Source: JBGPQJ01 sp963709295 (lineage in GTDB: Bacteria > Chloroflexota > Anaerolineae > Anaerolineales > Villigracilaceae). Taken from it: DNA of 64,000 bases. Shown here piece by piece: positions 8,904 to 17,570 of the stretch. The position numbers were made by a program, and so were the translations under genes. Each line of letters starts with the position of its first letter. Positions within the stretch are counted from its first letter, which is position 1. The stretch lies in assembly GCA_963709295.1 (NCBI GenBank), contig CAVPVW010000008.1, positions 186,001 through 250,000 of the forward strand, written 5' to 3'. Under the pieces are notes generated by a model. It ran no database searches. It was not told the DNA's origin and saw only the letters and a program-made list of their open reading frames with translations.

Positions 8904-10102
8904 AAACGGAGAAGTTTGATTATCTCGCAATAGGCGAAATCATCACCAAGAGTAAAGACCTGAAAGCTGCGCTTGATAATCTAATTAAGGCTACGAGGAC
9001 AGGTTTTGTTTTTGACAACCTCGCGCTTTATCGCACCGAACCGGACAGCAGCCTGAACGAGGTGATCTACGCCCGCGCGGTAGGCCGCGGCAAGAAAGCC
9101 GAAGCCGATGCCGCCTGGGGGGAGAAAATAGCCAGCCAGGTGATGGCCAGCGGGAAAATGGTGCTCCAGCAGCCTGAGGCCATCGACCCCAAAGCAGACC
9201 GGCTTGGCCAGGTGGGCCTGCTGGGACTGCCGCTGCGCACCCCCGAGCGACTGATCGGCGTGCTGGTGCTCATCCGTTTTGGCGGCCCGGCTTTCACACC
9301 CGAACACGTGGACCAGGCAAAATTTATCGCGACGCAGGTGAGTCTGCTCTTCGAGCGGCACATTTTACTCGGCGATCTGTCCCAGCTGGACGACGCCCGG
9401 CGCACCATGCAGCTTCAGCAGGATTTTATCTCGACCGTTTCCCACGAATTACGCACACCCCTCGGCTTTATCAAAGGCTACAGTACCACCCTTCTGCGCA
9501 ACGACACGACCTGGGACCTCGCCACTCAGCGCGAATTCCTGACCATCATCGATGAGGAAGCGGACCACTTGACCGCCTTGATCGAAAATGTGCTCGAATC
9601 CGCACGGCTTCAGAGCCACACGCTGCCGATGAATTTCCAGCCTTCGCGAATCGATTCCATCATCCGTGATGTTGTGATGCGCACCCAGCTTCGCTACAAG
9701 GATGTCGTGATCACGGTCAATATTCCTGCGGTGCTTGTCCAGGCAGATTCTGTCCGGTTGACACAAATCTTCGAAAACCTGATCAACAACGCCATAAAAT
9801 ATGCCCCCGGTTCGCCCATCCTCATCAGTGCCAAACAGGAGAAGGACGACCTGCACATCACAGTGGCCGACCATGGACCGGGAATCGCCGCCGAGCACCT
9901 GACCCACTTGTTCGACCGTTTTTACCGTGTGCCGGGCCAGGCCGCATCCGGGACAGGTCTCGGGCTTTTCATCTGCAAGCAAATCATCCTTGCCCATAAG
10001 GGAAAAATCTGGGTTAAGTCCATGCCAGGCGAGGGCACAACCTTTCATATTTTGCTGCCCATCCGGCAGAATGTATCGCGAGGAGAGGAGTCACTGAAAT
10101 GA
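8900..10102 (+). CDS. GAF-domain sensor histidine kinase
   Basis: A 400-residue soluble histidine kinase. Residues about 10-155 resemble a GAF domain (signal-binding; ligand unknown). They are followed by the H box STVSHELRTPLGFIKGY at about 178-194, then HATPase motifs INNAIKYAPGSP, DHGPGIAAEHL and GTGLGLFICKQI. It overlaps both the preceding kinase and the following response regulator by four bases, so all three are translationally coupled. Two kinases feeding one regulator, or forming a heterodimer, is a reasonable inference. Confidence 0.9.
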   Translation: MKTEKFDYLAIGEIITKSKDLKAALDNLIKATRTGFVFDNLALYRTEPDSSLNEVIYARAVGRGKKAEADAAWGEKIASQVMASGKMVLQQPEAIDPKADRLGQVGLLGLPLRTPERLIGVLVLIRFGGPAFTPEHVDQAKFIATQVSLLFERHILLGDLSQLDDARRTMQLQQDFISTVSHELRTPLGFIKGYSTTLLRNDTTWDLATQREFLTIIDEEADHLTALIENVLESARLQSHTLPMNFQPSRIDSIIRDVVMRTQLRYKDVVITVNIPAVLVQADSVRLTQIFENLINNAIKYAPGSPILISAKQEKDDLHITVADHGPGIAAEHLTHLFDRFYRVPGQAASGTGLGLFICKQIILAHKGKIWVKSMPGEGTTFHILLPIRQNVSRGEESLK

Positions 10103-10791
10103 CAAAGATACTGGTTGTTGACGATGAACCCCGTTATCTGCGCCTTCTGGAGGCCAACCTGCTGACGGAAGGATATGATGTGCTTACCGCAGCCGATGGA
10201 TTACAGGCTATCGATACTTTTTCTTCCAACCCTGTTGAATTGATTCTGCTCGATGTGATGATGCCCAGGCTGGATGGTTTTGCCACCTGCCAGCGTATCC
10301 GCCAGTATTCCAACGTGCCCATCATCATCCTGACCGCCAAGGGCGAGGAGCAGGACCGCGTGCGGGGTTTGGATCTCGGCGCTGACGATTATCTCGTCAA
10401 GCCTTTTTCCGCCACGGAATTGCTGGCGCGAGTCCGGGCAGTATTGCGCCGTTCCCAAGTATCCAAAGAATCGGGGCAGGAAAGGTTCTTCGAGCACGGC
10501 GACCTGCGCATCGACTTCGCCCGGGCCGAGGTGTGGAAAGGCAACCAGCCGATCTTCCTCTCCGCGACAGAATACCGCCTGTTGCTGCAGTTTGCCCACC
10601 ATGTCGGGAAAATTCTGACTGCCGAAGAATTACTCACCAGCGTGTGGGGTCCCGAGTATAAAACGGACAAGGAAATTCTGTGGGTGAGCATCGCCCGTCT
10701 GCGCCAGAAGCTGGAAGAAGAAGCCCACGAACCCAAGCACATTGTCACCCGCTCCGGGCTCGGATATCTCATGCCGCCTCTGAACGAATGA
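10099..10791 (+). CDS. OmpR/PhoB-family response regulator
   Basis: The 230-residue regulator has an N-terminal receiver domain with the acidic pocket (VVDDEPR), phosphoacceptor Asp in LILLDVMMPRLDGF, the conserved Thr in IILTAKGEE and Lys in DDYLVKPFS. A C-terminal winged-helix DNA-binding domain follows (LSATEYRLLLQFAHH, then VSIARLRQKLE and VTRSGLGYLM). It is coupled to the two upstream kinases and is presumably their target. No obvious operator repeats were found next to it. Confidence 0.94.
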   Translation: MTKILVVDDEPRYLRLLEANLLTEGYDVLTAADGLQAIDTFSSNPVELILLDVMMPRLDGFATCQRIRQYSNVPIIILTAKGEEQDRVRGLDLGADDYLVKPFSATELLARVRAVLRRSQVSKESGQERFFEHGDLRIDFARAEVWKGNQPIFLSATEYRLLLQFAHHVGKILTAEELLTSVWGPEYKTDKEILWVSIARLRQKLEEEAHEPKHIVTRSGLGYLMPPLNE

Positions 10792-10845
10792 ACAAAGAAT
10801 ATGCCGGGTTGCATCACAGACAACACTGACCTTTTTGGAGGCTGA

Positions 10846-11148
10846 ATGGGTATTGAATTTGACGATAAAGGCAAGTTCTACACTGAAATCATTTCAAAGG
10901 TGACCGTACCCGCGATGATCCAGACGACCCAGCACCGAATTCAGGGGCTGGTGCATATCCGCCCGAATGAAAAATTCAAGGATGAACTGGATAATGACGA
11001 ACCCTTTCTGCCGGTGACGGCAGCCAAAGTATTCAACGAAGCTGGGGAAGTGTTGTTTGAAGCGGACTTCATTTCGGTCAGACGATCTCAAATCGTCTGG
11101 GTAATTCCATCCGAAGAAAAAGCCGTGGAGGACAAGGGGGATGAATAA
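10846..11148 (+). CDS. Conserved hypothetical protein, 100 aa
   Basis: I do not recognise a function. The 100-residue acidic protein is predicted to be soluble and mostly beta (segments TTQHRIQGLVHIRP and EVLFEADFISVRRSQIVWVI) with an acidic C-terminal tail. It has a good ribosome binding site (GGAGG five to six bases before ATG) and ends three bases before the CpaF ATPase gene, so it is a real gene co-expressed with cpaF. Its beta-strand pattern ending in SQIVWVIP resembles small PilZ-like or Sm-like folds, but this is only an impression. Confidence 0.7.
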   Translation: MGIEFDDKGKFYTEIISKVTVPAMIQTTQHRIQGLVHIRPNEKFKDELDNDEPFLPVTAAKVFNEAGEVLFEADFISVRRSQIVWVIPSEEKAVEDKGDE

Positions 11149-11151
11149 TTA

Positions 11152-12474
11152 ATGACCACACCGTTAAACTCAGTAACTCCAAGTACGGGACTCTCTTCGG
11201 CGGATGTCGTCCGGCTGAAGAATTATATCATCGCCAATTTGACACGCGACCTCGAGTCTGAAAATCCGCCTTACGAACATCGCCACACGATTGTCCAGAA
11301 GAGACTCACTGAATTATTCCCGCGCTTGCGGCTGAATCTTCCTGAAACGATCCGACAGCAAATCGAACATGACGTGCTGAACGAATTGCTTGGGTATGGT
11401 CCCATCCAGCCATTGTTGGACGACCCGGATGTGACCGAGGTGATGGTCAACGGACCCAAGAAGGTCTACGTCGAGAAGAAAGGGCAGCTCATCCGCACGG
11501 CGGTGGTGTTCGAGGACACCACGCACGTTCAGCGTGTGATTGACCGCATCATCCTGCCCCTGGGGCGCCGCATCGACCCGGACTCCCCCACTGTGGACGC
11601 CCGTCTGCCGGACGGTTCGCGTGTGAATGCCGTCATCCCGCCTGTGGCGATCGACGGGGCATCTGTGACCATCCGCAAATTCAGCCGCGACAAGTTGACC
11701 ACCAAGCAGTTGATCGAGTATGGATCACTCACTGCGGCCATGGCGGAATTTCTTCGCGTCTGCGTGATCAGTCGTCTGAATATCGTCATCTCGGGCGGCA
11801 CCGGCTCAGGAAAGACCACGCTGTTGAACGTCCTCTCGGGATTCATCCCGGAAGACGAGCGGATTGTCACGATCGAAGACGCCGCCGAGTTGCAGCTCCA
11901 GCAGGATCACATTGTCCGCCTGGAGACCAAAGTATCGAATGTCGAAGGCAAGGGAGCAGTCACCGTTCGCGACCTGGTGCGGAACTCCCTGCGTATGCGC
12001 CCAGATCGCATTGTGGTCGGCGAGTGCCGCGGCGGTGAGGCCCTGGATATGCTCCAGGCGATGAACACCGGCCACGACGGGTCCCTGACCACCGTCCACG
12101 CCAATGCCCCGCGCGACGCGCTTTCGCGCCTTGAGACCCTGGTGCTCATGGCAGGCATGGAACTGCCCGTGAAGGTGATTCGACAGCAAGTGTCGAGCGC
12201 CATCGATCTGATCGTCCAACAATCGCGCCTGAAGGACGGGACACGCAAAGTCACCGCCATCACTGAAGTGGCGGGGATGGAAGGCGACACGATCGTCCTG
12301 ACCGATATTTTTCGATTTGAGCAGACCGGCATTACGACAGACGGCAAGGTGGTGGGGGCGCTCAAACCGACCGGAATACGACCGTTATTCTCCCCCCGTC
12401 TCGAAGCTGCCGGGTTCAAACTCCCCCCGGAAGTGTTCGGTGCCAACATTGGGGATATGCTGCGCCGGCGCTAA
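11152..12474 (+). CDS. cpaF: CpaF/TadA-type secretion ATPase
   Basis: A 440-residue hexameric ATPase of the type II/IV secretion superfamily, CpaF branch, which powers Flp/Tad pilus assembly. Motifs seen are Walker A GGTGSGKTTLLN at about residue 215, the Asp box VTIEDAAELQL, Walker B RPDRIVVGECRGGEALDML, and the His box SLTTVHANAPRDAL. The N-terminal domain contains LGYGPIQPLLDDPDVTEVMV, typical of the family. No tadB, tadC, flp or prepilin peptidase gene is adjacent: the next gene is a regulator on the same strand. It therefore either works with components elsewhere or has another role. Confidence 0.92.
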   Translation: MTTPLNSVTPSTGLSSADVVRLKNYIIANLTRDLESENPPYEHRHTIVQKRLTELFPRLRLNLPETIRQQIEHDVLNELLGYGPIQPLLDDPDVTEVMVNGPKKVYVEKKGQLIRTAVVFEDTTHVQRVIDRIILPLGRRIDPDSPTVDARLPDGSRVNAVIPPVAIDGASVTIRKFSRDKLTTKQLIEYGSLTAAMAEFLRVCVISRLNIVISGGTGSGKTTLLNVLSGFIPEDERIVTIEDAAELQLQQDHIVRLETKVSNVEGKGAVTVRDLVRNSLRMRPDRIVVGECRGGEALDMLQAMNTGHDGSLTTVHANAPRDALSRLETLVLMAGMELPVKVIRQQVSSAIDLIVQQSRLKDGTRKVTAITEVAGMEGDTIVLTDIFRFEQTGITTDGKVVGALKPTGIRPLFSPRLEAAGFKLPPEVFGANIGDMLRRR

Positions 12475-12530
12475 TACCCGGCGACCTGTTATTTTTGGTG
12501 AAGCAGGCTGAAAACCTGCCGTACTACTGC

Positions 12531-12536
12531 TATAAT
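12531..12536 (+). promoter_or_regulatory. -10 box upstream of the double-HTH regulator
   Basis: A perfect TATAAT lies 31 bases before the first possible ATG (12568). A small hairpin (GCAGG/CCTGC with a 7-base loop) lies just upstream, where a -35 element would be expected, and no clear -35 hexamer is seen. Confidence 0.45.
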
Positions 12537-12567
12537 CTGTATTAATTAAGTCTGGCAGGACAAAAGG

Positions 12568-13251
12568 ATGCCTATGAAAGATATGTCAGCAATCAACATA
12601 CGAGCCCGTAAACTGGGGCTGCTCATCCGTGATGCGCGCCTGGCTTCTCGCAAGAATATCGGCGAGTGCGCTGCTGCCATCAATGTAACACCCGGTATCT
12701 TCCGAGCTTACGAAGACGGGCGCCGGTCGCCATCCCTGCCCGAAGTCGAAGCCCTGGCTTACTTTTTCCGCATGCCCATTGACCGGTTCTGGAGCCGGGA
12801 GGTCATCTCGGATGATGAGTCGCCGACCAAACCTCTCAACCTGAATGTGCTGTTTCCCTTACGCCACCGCGTCGTTGGTGCCCTGCTGCGTCAAAAACGC
12901 ATGGAATCCAGCCGGACCATTAAATCTCTCTCTGAAGATACGGGCATTCCCCAGCGAAAAATTAAAGCCTATGAACTGGGGGAAAAACCGATCTCGCTTC
13001 CCGAGCTTGAAGCATGCATCACCGCGCTGGACGCACGCATCGAAACCTTCTTCGATCAGTCCAGCCCCATCGGTCAGTGGGTTGCAGAACAACAGGCCAT
13101 TGAAGAATTCATGAACCTGCCCAAGGAACTGCAGGCGTTTGTCTGCCTGCCGGTGAATCGACCCTATATTGAACTGGCACGAAAGATGAGCCTGATCTCC
13201 ACTGAGAGAATGCGGGATATCGCTGAGGGACTGCTCGACATCACCCTGTAG
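12568..13251 (+). CDS. Transcriptional regulator with two XRE-type HTH domains
   Basis: The 227-residue protein contains two tandem Cro/C1-type helix-turn-helix domains, at about residues 15-72 (GECAAAINVTPGIFRAYEDG) and 105-160 (LSEDTGIPQRKIKAYELGEK). They are similar to each other and look like an internal duplication. The C-terminal part has no recognised domain. Such a protein may bind paired half-sites as a monomer. Possible starts are the ATGs at 12568 and 12574; AAAAGGA is spaced better for 12574. It precedes a TPR gene by eight bases and probably shares its transcript. Confidence 0.82.
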   Translation: MPMKDMSAINIRARKLGLLIRDARLASRKNIGECAAAINVTPGIFRAYEDGRRSPSLPEVEALAYFFRMPIDRFWSREVISDDESPTKPLNLNVLFPLRHRVVGALLRQKRMESSRTIKSLSEDTGIPQRKIKAYELGEKPISLPELEACITALDARIETFFDQSSPIGQWVAEQQAIEEFMNLPKELQAFVCLPVNRPYIELARKMSLISTERMRDIAEGLLDITL

Positions 13252-13259
13252 GCATTTAA

Positions 13260-13790
13260 ATGCCGGATATTTTAACGCCTCAACAGCTCTCAGAAGAAGG
13301 CTCACAAGCCTTTCAAAAAGGGCAGTATGACTCTGCGGCCAATTCCTTTGCGGCCGCCGCTGAGGGCTACGCGGCAGCGGGGAAACCTGTCGATTCAGCT
13401 GAAATGAAAAACAACCAGAGCGTGGCTTTATTGAAAGCCGGCGATGCCCAGGGGGCATTGGATGCAGCCGCCGGTACCGAATCGGTTTTTCAAGCGACAG
13501 GCGATATCCGCCGGCAGGGTTTTGCAGTTGGGAACGAAGCCTCAGCGCTCGAAGCCCTGGGCCGGTTGGACGAAGCCGCGCAAAAATATCAACGGTCCGC
13601 AGATCTTTTGGAACAAGCCGGCGAGGATCAAATGCGGGCGATCGTATTGCAATCATTGTCCGCACTTCAATTGAGACAGGGCAAGACCATCGACGCAGCC
13701 ATATCTATGCAATCCGGAGTGGTCGGTGTTAAAAAACCAACACTGAAGCAACGAATCGCAAAAACACTGATAAAATTCCGCATATGGTAA
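13260..13790 (+). CDS. Tetratricopeptide-repeat protein
   Basis: A 176-residue Ala-rich helical protein with about three to four TPR-like units (EEGSQAFQKGQYDSAANSF, NNQSVALLKAGDAQGALDA, GNEASALEALGRLDEAAQKY and a fourth ending RQGKTIDAAI), suggesting a protein-protein interaction scaffold. No signal peptide or membrane segment is present. The C-terminus ends in a basic stretch (KQRIAKTLIKFRIW). Its stop overlaps the start of the following GNAT gene by seven bases, so the two are translationally coupled. Specific function unknown. Confidence 0.75.
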   Translation: MPDILTPQQLSEEGSQAFQKGQYDSAANSFAAAAEGYAAAGKPVDSAEMKNNQSVALLKAGDAQGALDAAAGTESVFQATGDIRRQGFAVGNEASALEALGRLDEAAQKYQRSADLLEQAGEDQMRAIVLQSLSALQLRQGKTIDAAISMQSGVVGVKKPTLKQRIAKTLIKFRIW

Positions 13791-14635
13791 ATCTCGATAT
13801 CCAGGTGCGGAAAGCAAACCAGCAAGACCACCAGCACATCTCAAATCTCATTTATTACGAACCTTACATCCACCGCCATTTGGATTGGCGTACGCCGTTG
13901 GACTGGCTCGGTGAACCCGAGTTTTGGGTGGCGGAATACGGCCGGCTGGTCACGGCTTCACTCGCCTGCCCGATCGACCCTGCCGGCATCGCCTGGATCC
14001 GCCTCTTTGCGTGTTCCGGCGAACTTACATTGGAAGATTCATGGGCTTCACTCTGGAAGGTTGCGCGCAACACCCTGGTCGCGCAAGGCGGGATCACCGT
14101 CGCTGCCATCTCCTCGCAGGATTGGTTTGTGCCGCTATTACAAACGGCAGGATTCTCCGTTCGGCAGCACATCGTCATCCTCGAACACGACGGCAGACCC
14201 TTGCCTCCTTTCGAGGCAAACTCAGACATTACCATCCGCCCCATGACAGAAGGCGATCTGCCGGCTGTAGCCGAAGTGGATGCCGAGGCTTTTATTCCGC
14301 TCTGGCAGAACAGCCTGGATGCCTTGCAACGGGCACTAAACCAGGCCGGGAGTGCAACGGTGGCTGAATCGAAAAAAGACATCGTAGGCTACCAGATCAG
14401 CACCCATAATCCGTTTGGCGGTCATCTGGCCAGGTTGGCTGTCAGACCTGGCGATCAGAGGCAGGGTATCGGGCGTGCACTTGTATATGATCTTCTGAGA
14501 GACAGCGCCCGGCAGGGACTTCGCAAGTTCACTGTCAACACGCAAAATGACAATCAAGCGTCGCTCGCGCTTTACGAGAGCCTGGGATTCAAACCCGCCA
14601 GGGAGGAATATCCAGTTCATATCGTCCAGTTGTAG
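13784..14635 (+). CDS. GNAT-family N-acetyltransferase
   Basis: The 283-residue protein ends in a clear GNAT acetyltransferase domain (about 145-283) with the acetyl-CoA binding signature LAVRPGDQRQGIGRALV and the later NDNQASLALYESLGF motif. The N-terminal half looks like a degenerate second GNAT domain. It should transfer an acetyl group from acetyl-CoA to an amine; the substrate is unknown. It overlaps the TPR gene and belongs to the operon beginning with the double-HTH regulator. Confidence 0.85.
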   Translation: MVNLDIQVRKANQQDHQHISNLIYYEPYIHRHLDWRTPLDWLGEPEFWVAEYGRLVTASLACPIDPAGIAWIRLFACSGELTLEDSWASLWKVARNTLVAQGGITVAAISSQDWFVPLLQTAGFSVRQHIVILEHDGRPLPPFEANSDITIRPMTEGDLPAVAEVDAEAFIPLWQNSLDALQRALNQAGSATVAESKKDIVGYQISTHNPFGGHLARLAVRPGDQRQGIGRALVYDLLRDSARQGLRKFTVNTQNDNQASLALYESLGFKPAREEYPVHIVQL

Positions 14636-14684
14636 AGTTCATCTCACAAGCTGCCAGAAAAATCTTCCACCCTAAAAGGTCACC

Positions 14685-15287
14685 ATGTCCAAACACCTTC
14701 GAACCTATCCCCCTGCCCTGCTTCGGCAATTCATCCAGACCGCCAACCAGGAAGTCGGCCGCAATGAACTTGCGCAGATCATCAACGATCCCAGCCTTCT
14801 GGATCTGAATGCCATCTCCTCGCTGACCGAACTTCAAGCTGCGGAAACCTTTGCCGAGATCCAACGTCGGTTGCGCGTCTATTATGGCCGCGGAGCTCGC
14901 GGAATCCTGCTGCGGATCGGACAAAACCTCTCAAAGCCTGTCCTCCAACAGCAGGGCGTTCTGACGCGCCTGCTGGCGGTTGGGATAAAGATCATTCCAG
15001 CCGGGATGCGTCATAAGCCAGCGCTTGATCTTCTTGCCAGGGTGATGAGAGGCCGAGAGGGCGGAGTCTCCGTCCATTCCATGGACCTGAACCTGCTTTT
15101 CGTCGATTCATCGAGCCCAACAACGACTGGCCTTCAGGAGACGCAGCCCGTCTGTTTTGTAACACTGGGGCTTATTCGCGGGGTGCTTTTCTGGGCGACC
15201 GGAAGAGACTACGATGTGGAGGAAACCGGTTGCTGTGCCATGGGAAATGATGCCTGCGAATTCAAAGTCGTCGTTTCAGGAAAATAA
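14685..15287 (+). CDS. V4R-domain protein
   Basis: A 200-residue protein with a C-terminal V4R (4-vinyl reductase) type ligand-binding domain, recognisable from FWATGRDYDVEETGCCAMGNDACEFKV, read here as parts around residues 165-195 with conserved Cys, Gly and Cys. V4R domains occur in bacteriochlorophyll biosynthesis proteins and in sensors such as activators of aromatic degradation. The N-terminal half has no known domain. No chlorophyll genes are near, so a small-molecule or metal sensing role is more likely than vinyl reduction. A hairpin terminator follows. Confidence 0.75.
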   Translation: MSKHLRTYPPALLRQFIQTANQEVGRNELAQIINDPSLLDLNAISSLTELQAAETFAEIQRRLRVYYGRGARGILLRIGQNLSKPVLQQQGVLTRLLAVGIKIIPAGMRHKPALDLLARVMRGREGGVSVHSMDLNLLFVDSSSPTTTGLQETQPVCFVTLGLIRGVLFWATGRDYDVEETGCCAMGNDACEFKVVVSGK

Positions 15288-15350
15288 ATTGTACAGGCAA
15301 AAATGCATCTTCGAAGTAATTGAAACCACTTTGCTTAAAAGATGATTAGA

Positions 15351-15384
15351 CTTCGCGAAGGTGAAAGCCTTCGCGAAGCTTTTA
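15351..15384 (+). terminator. Hairpin terminator after the V4R gene
   Basis: An 11-bp perfect stem (CTTCGCGAAGG at 15351-15361 with its complement at 15368-15378) and a 6-base loop are followed by CTTTTAA. The left arm is itself nearly palindromic. It lies between the V4R gene and the DsbA-like gene. Confidence 0.65.
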
Positions 15385-15469
15385 ACTGGACAAAACACAC
15401 TGAACATGGCAAAATCCGTTCCATTGTTTTTGTGTTCGGATTATTTAGACCTTATTAGAGGAGCGTGGA

Positions 15470-16210
15470 ATGAGCAAACGTCAGGAGATGCGGGACAAGC
15501 GAACCCGCCAACAGCGTAACAACCGGATCATCGCCATCGGTTTGATTTCATTGGGAGCATTGGCGCTTGCCTTCTTATTTATTTACCCCAGCATCAAACC
15601 GGTGGGTGAAGTTGTCGCGGTGGAACCCAATCCTCGCCCCCTGGCAAAAATGAATGCCATGGGTGACCCTAATGCACCAGTCACCATTGTTGAATACTCC
15701 GATTTCCAGTGTCCCTATTGCCGCGTTTTTTGGGAAGACACTGAACACAGGATCGTAGAAGAATATATTGCAGCCGGAAAAGTGTATTTCATTTATCGTT
15801 CCATGGGAAATTTCGTGAGCGACAATATCAACCAATCCCTCAATACCCTTAACACCGAATCTGAGGATGCTGCGCATGCTGCCTATTGCGCCGGGGACGA
15901 AAACAAGTACTGGGAATATCACGACACTATATTCACCAACTGGAACGGCGAGAACGAAGGCGCTTTTGCGAGCAAGCGGCTCGACGCCTTCGCTGACATA
16001 CTTGGGCTGGACATGGCTGCCTTCAAAGCCTGCATGGACAGTAACAAGTACATGGACCTGGTCCAGCAGGATGCTGTGGACGGTTTACAAGCCGGTGTGA
16101 ACGGCACGCCGTCTTTTGTGATCAATGGCAAACTAATCGAAGGCGCTCAGCCCTTCAGCGTGTTCCAGCAGGAAATCGAGGCTGCCCTCGCTACCGCTGG
16201 CGCGAATTAA
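15470..16210 (+). CDS. Membrane-anchored DsbA/thioredoxin-fold oxidoreductase
   Basis: The 246-residue protein has a basic N-terminus, one membrane helix at about residues 20-40 (signal anchor) and an extracytoplasmic DsbA-like (thioredoxin_4) domain. The active-site motif is CPYC at residues 81-84 in SDFQCPYCRVFWED, and the cis-Pro loop is NGTPSFVING near residue 208. It should catalyse disulfide formation or exchange in exported proteins. A GAGGAGCG ribosome binding site precedes the ATG. No DsbB or VKOR partner is adjacent. A 20-bp hairpin shared with the convergent DUF554 gene ends the transcript. Confidence 0.9.
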   Translation: MSKRQEMRDKRTRQQRNNRIIAIGLISLGALALAFLFIYPSIKPVGEVVAVEPNPRPLAKMNAMGDPNAPVTIVEYSDFQCPYCRVFWEDTEHRIVEEYIAAGKVYFIYRSMGNFVSDNINQSLNTLNTESEDAAHAAYCAGDENKYWEYHDTIFTNWNGENEGAFASKRLDAFADILGLDMAAFKACMDSNKYMDLVQQDAVDGLQAGVNGTPSFVINGKLIEGAQPFSVFQQEIEAALATAGAN

Positions 16211-16215
16211 TTCCT

Positions 16216-16260
16216 CAAGTAAAAATGGAGCCGGCTAACCGCCGGCTCCATTTTTACTTG
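16216..16260. terminator. Bidirectional terminator between dsbA-like and DUF554 genes
   Basis: A perfect 20-bp inverted repeat (16216-16235 and 16241-16260) with a 5-base loop. The inner part is GC-rich (GGAGCCGGC) and the outer parts are A-rich and T-rich, so it can serve both convergent genes. The stop codon of the minus-strand gene lies inside the right arm. Confidence 0.93.
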
Positions 16261-16976
16261 ATCAAGCTGATAATCCACACGATTAGGGGCGCAGCCGCCA
16301 GCGCTGGAAGGAAATTCCCCACGCGGATGGGCTTGATCTCCAGCAGCCGGCTGAATGCGAGCCCCAGCAGAATCACACCTCCCGTGGCAGTCATTTCGTT
16401 CATCATCTCCGTGGTCACGATGGCATTCAGCTGCCCGGCCAGGAGGCTGATGCCTCCCTGGTAAATGGCCAGGGGTACGATGGAGAACAACACCCCCACT
16501 CCCAGCGTGGACGCAAAAGCGATAGAAGCAAAAAAGTCCAAAACGGATTTTATCGCAAGCGTCTGGTAGTCGCCGGTCAAGCCGTCTTGAATGGACCCCA
16601 GAATCGCCAAGGGACCGATGCAGTACAGCAAGGACGCTGTCATAAAACCGAGCACAAAGCGGCTGCGGCTGCTGTCTGGGACTGCTGCGGTGTTGGATTC
16701 CCCGTTGTTAAATCTTTTTTCCAGCGTACGGCCGAAAGCCTCGAGCCCGTCTTCGATCCGCCACCACTCACCCAGCAGCGCCCCTATGAGAAGAGCACCA
16801 AGGACGATCAGCGCGTTTTCAGTCTTCAAGAACATCTGAATACCGACGACGGCTGTGAATAAGCCCATACCACTGAGCACGGTGCCTTTCAGTCGTTCAG
16901 GAATCCGCGCTCCAAAGAATAAGCCGATTGCACCGCCAATCAATATGGCGGCAACGTTGATAATTGTCCCAGTCAT
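16254..16976 (-). CDS. DUF554 family membrane protein
   Basis: A hydrophobic protein of about 240 residues with several membrane helices, matching the DUF554 (YdfK-like) family. The N-terminal TGTIINVAAILIGGAIGLFFG is typical (shown here in part), and conserved segments include YCIGPLAILGSIQDGL and FFASIAFASTLGVGV. Its function is unknown; a transporter role is often guessed. The ATG at 16976 gives the family start. The longer frame upstream overlaps the adenosyltransferase gene. The start lies one base after that gene's stop codon, so they form a two-gene operon. Confidence 0.88.
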   Translation of the reverse strand: MTGTIINVAAILIGGAIGLFFGARIPERLKGTVLSGMGLFTAVVGIQMFLKTENALIVLGALLIGALLGEWWRIEDGLEAFGRTLEKRFNNGESNTAAVPDSSRSRFVLGFMTASLLYCIGPLAILGSIQDGLTGDYQTLAIKSVLDFFASIAFASTLGVGVLFSIVPLAIYQGGISLLAGQLNAIVTTEMMNEMTATGGVILLGLAFSRLLEIKPIRVGNFLPALAAAPLIVWIISLIK

Positions 16977-16977
16977 G

Positions 16978-17520
16978 TTAACCTTTTGCCAGTGTTGGGG
17001 ATTGACCTTCGAACTGGTCTTCAAATAATTCCAGAACAAAACACAAGGAGGAGAGCCGGTTGAGATAATTCAACACTTGCGGGTTGTCCATCTCGCCCGT
17101 GTGGAACAATTCCGCCACCCTGCGTTCCGCCCGGCGGACAACGGTGCGGGCGAGGTCGAGGGCGGCGCTTGCAGGCGTATCGCCGGGGATAATGAACTCG
17201 CTTGGCATGCGGACTCTCTTGCTCAGCGAATCGGTGTGTTCCTCCACCCAGGCGACTTTAGCATCATCAATGGCCCTGAATTTTTCAACATTTTCCGGGG
17301 TGGCCGCCACCTCCGCCATCAAACGATAAAGGTCGCGCTGAACCTGCAGCAGGATCGGAGCAATTTCAGGAGACTGTGCCGAGGCTCGCGCCAACCCCAG
17401 GGCAGAGGTCGCCTCATCAATGGCACCCAGGGCCTCGGTGCGAGGATGTTCCTTGGGGATGCGGCCCTCGCCCAGAACGCCGGTGTACCCATCATCGCCT
17501 TTTCTTGTGTAGAATGTCAT
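16978..17520 (-). CDS. Cob(I)alamin adenosyltransferase, PduO type
   Basis: This 180-residue protein is an ATP:cob(I)alamin adenosyltransferase that makes adenosylcobalamin. The N-terminal nucleotide-binding segment FYTRKGDDGYTGVLG and the C-terminal signature VVRRAERRVAEL with LNYLNRLSSLCFVLE are clear. The ATG at 17520 (MTFYTRKGDDG) matches the family start. The frame extends 17 codons further, but that extension overlaps the promoter. A TATAAT box ends seven bases before this ATG, predicting a leaderless transcript. No cobalamin riboswitch was seen. Confidence 0.93.
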   Translation of the reverse strand: MTFYTRKGDDGYTGVLGEGRIPKEHPRTEALGAIDEATSALGLARASAQSPEIAPILLQVQRDLYRLMAEVAATPENVEKFRAIDDAKVAWVEEHTDSLSKRVRMPSEFIIPGDTPASAALDLARTVVRRAERRVAELFHTGEMDNPQVLNYLNRLSSLCFVLELFEDQFEGQSPTLAKG

Positions 17521-17527
17521 GTCCGCA

Positions 17528-17535
17528 ATTATAAT
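17528..17535. promoter_or_regulatory. Palindromic divergent -10 (ATTATAAT)
   Basis: The 8-base palindrome reads TATAAT on both strands. On the minus strand it ends seven bases before the adenosyltransferase ATG (leaderless). On the plus strand it lies about 36 bases before the HET-C-like gene, which has its own GAGGA ribosome binding site. Confidence 0.55.
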
Positions 17536-17570
17536 CTGTCCACCTCCATACTGACGGAAGAGGATCGTCA

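Noticed and set aside
11152..13251. A mobile or Tad-island boundary around cpaF
   Set aside because: No change of base composition, integrase, repeats or tRNA is visible; the genes are tightly packed with chromosomal-type neighbours.
15288..15469. Possible RNA gene between the V4R and DsbA-like genes
   Set aside because: Only a terminator hairpin and an AT-rich promoter-like stretch are seen; no tRNA-like T-loop or other conserved RNA motif.
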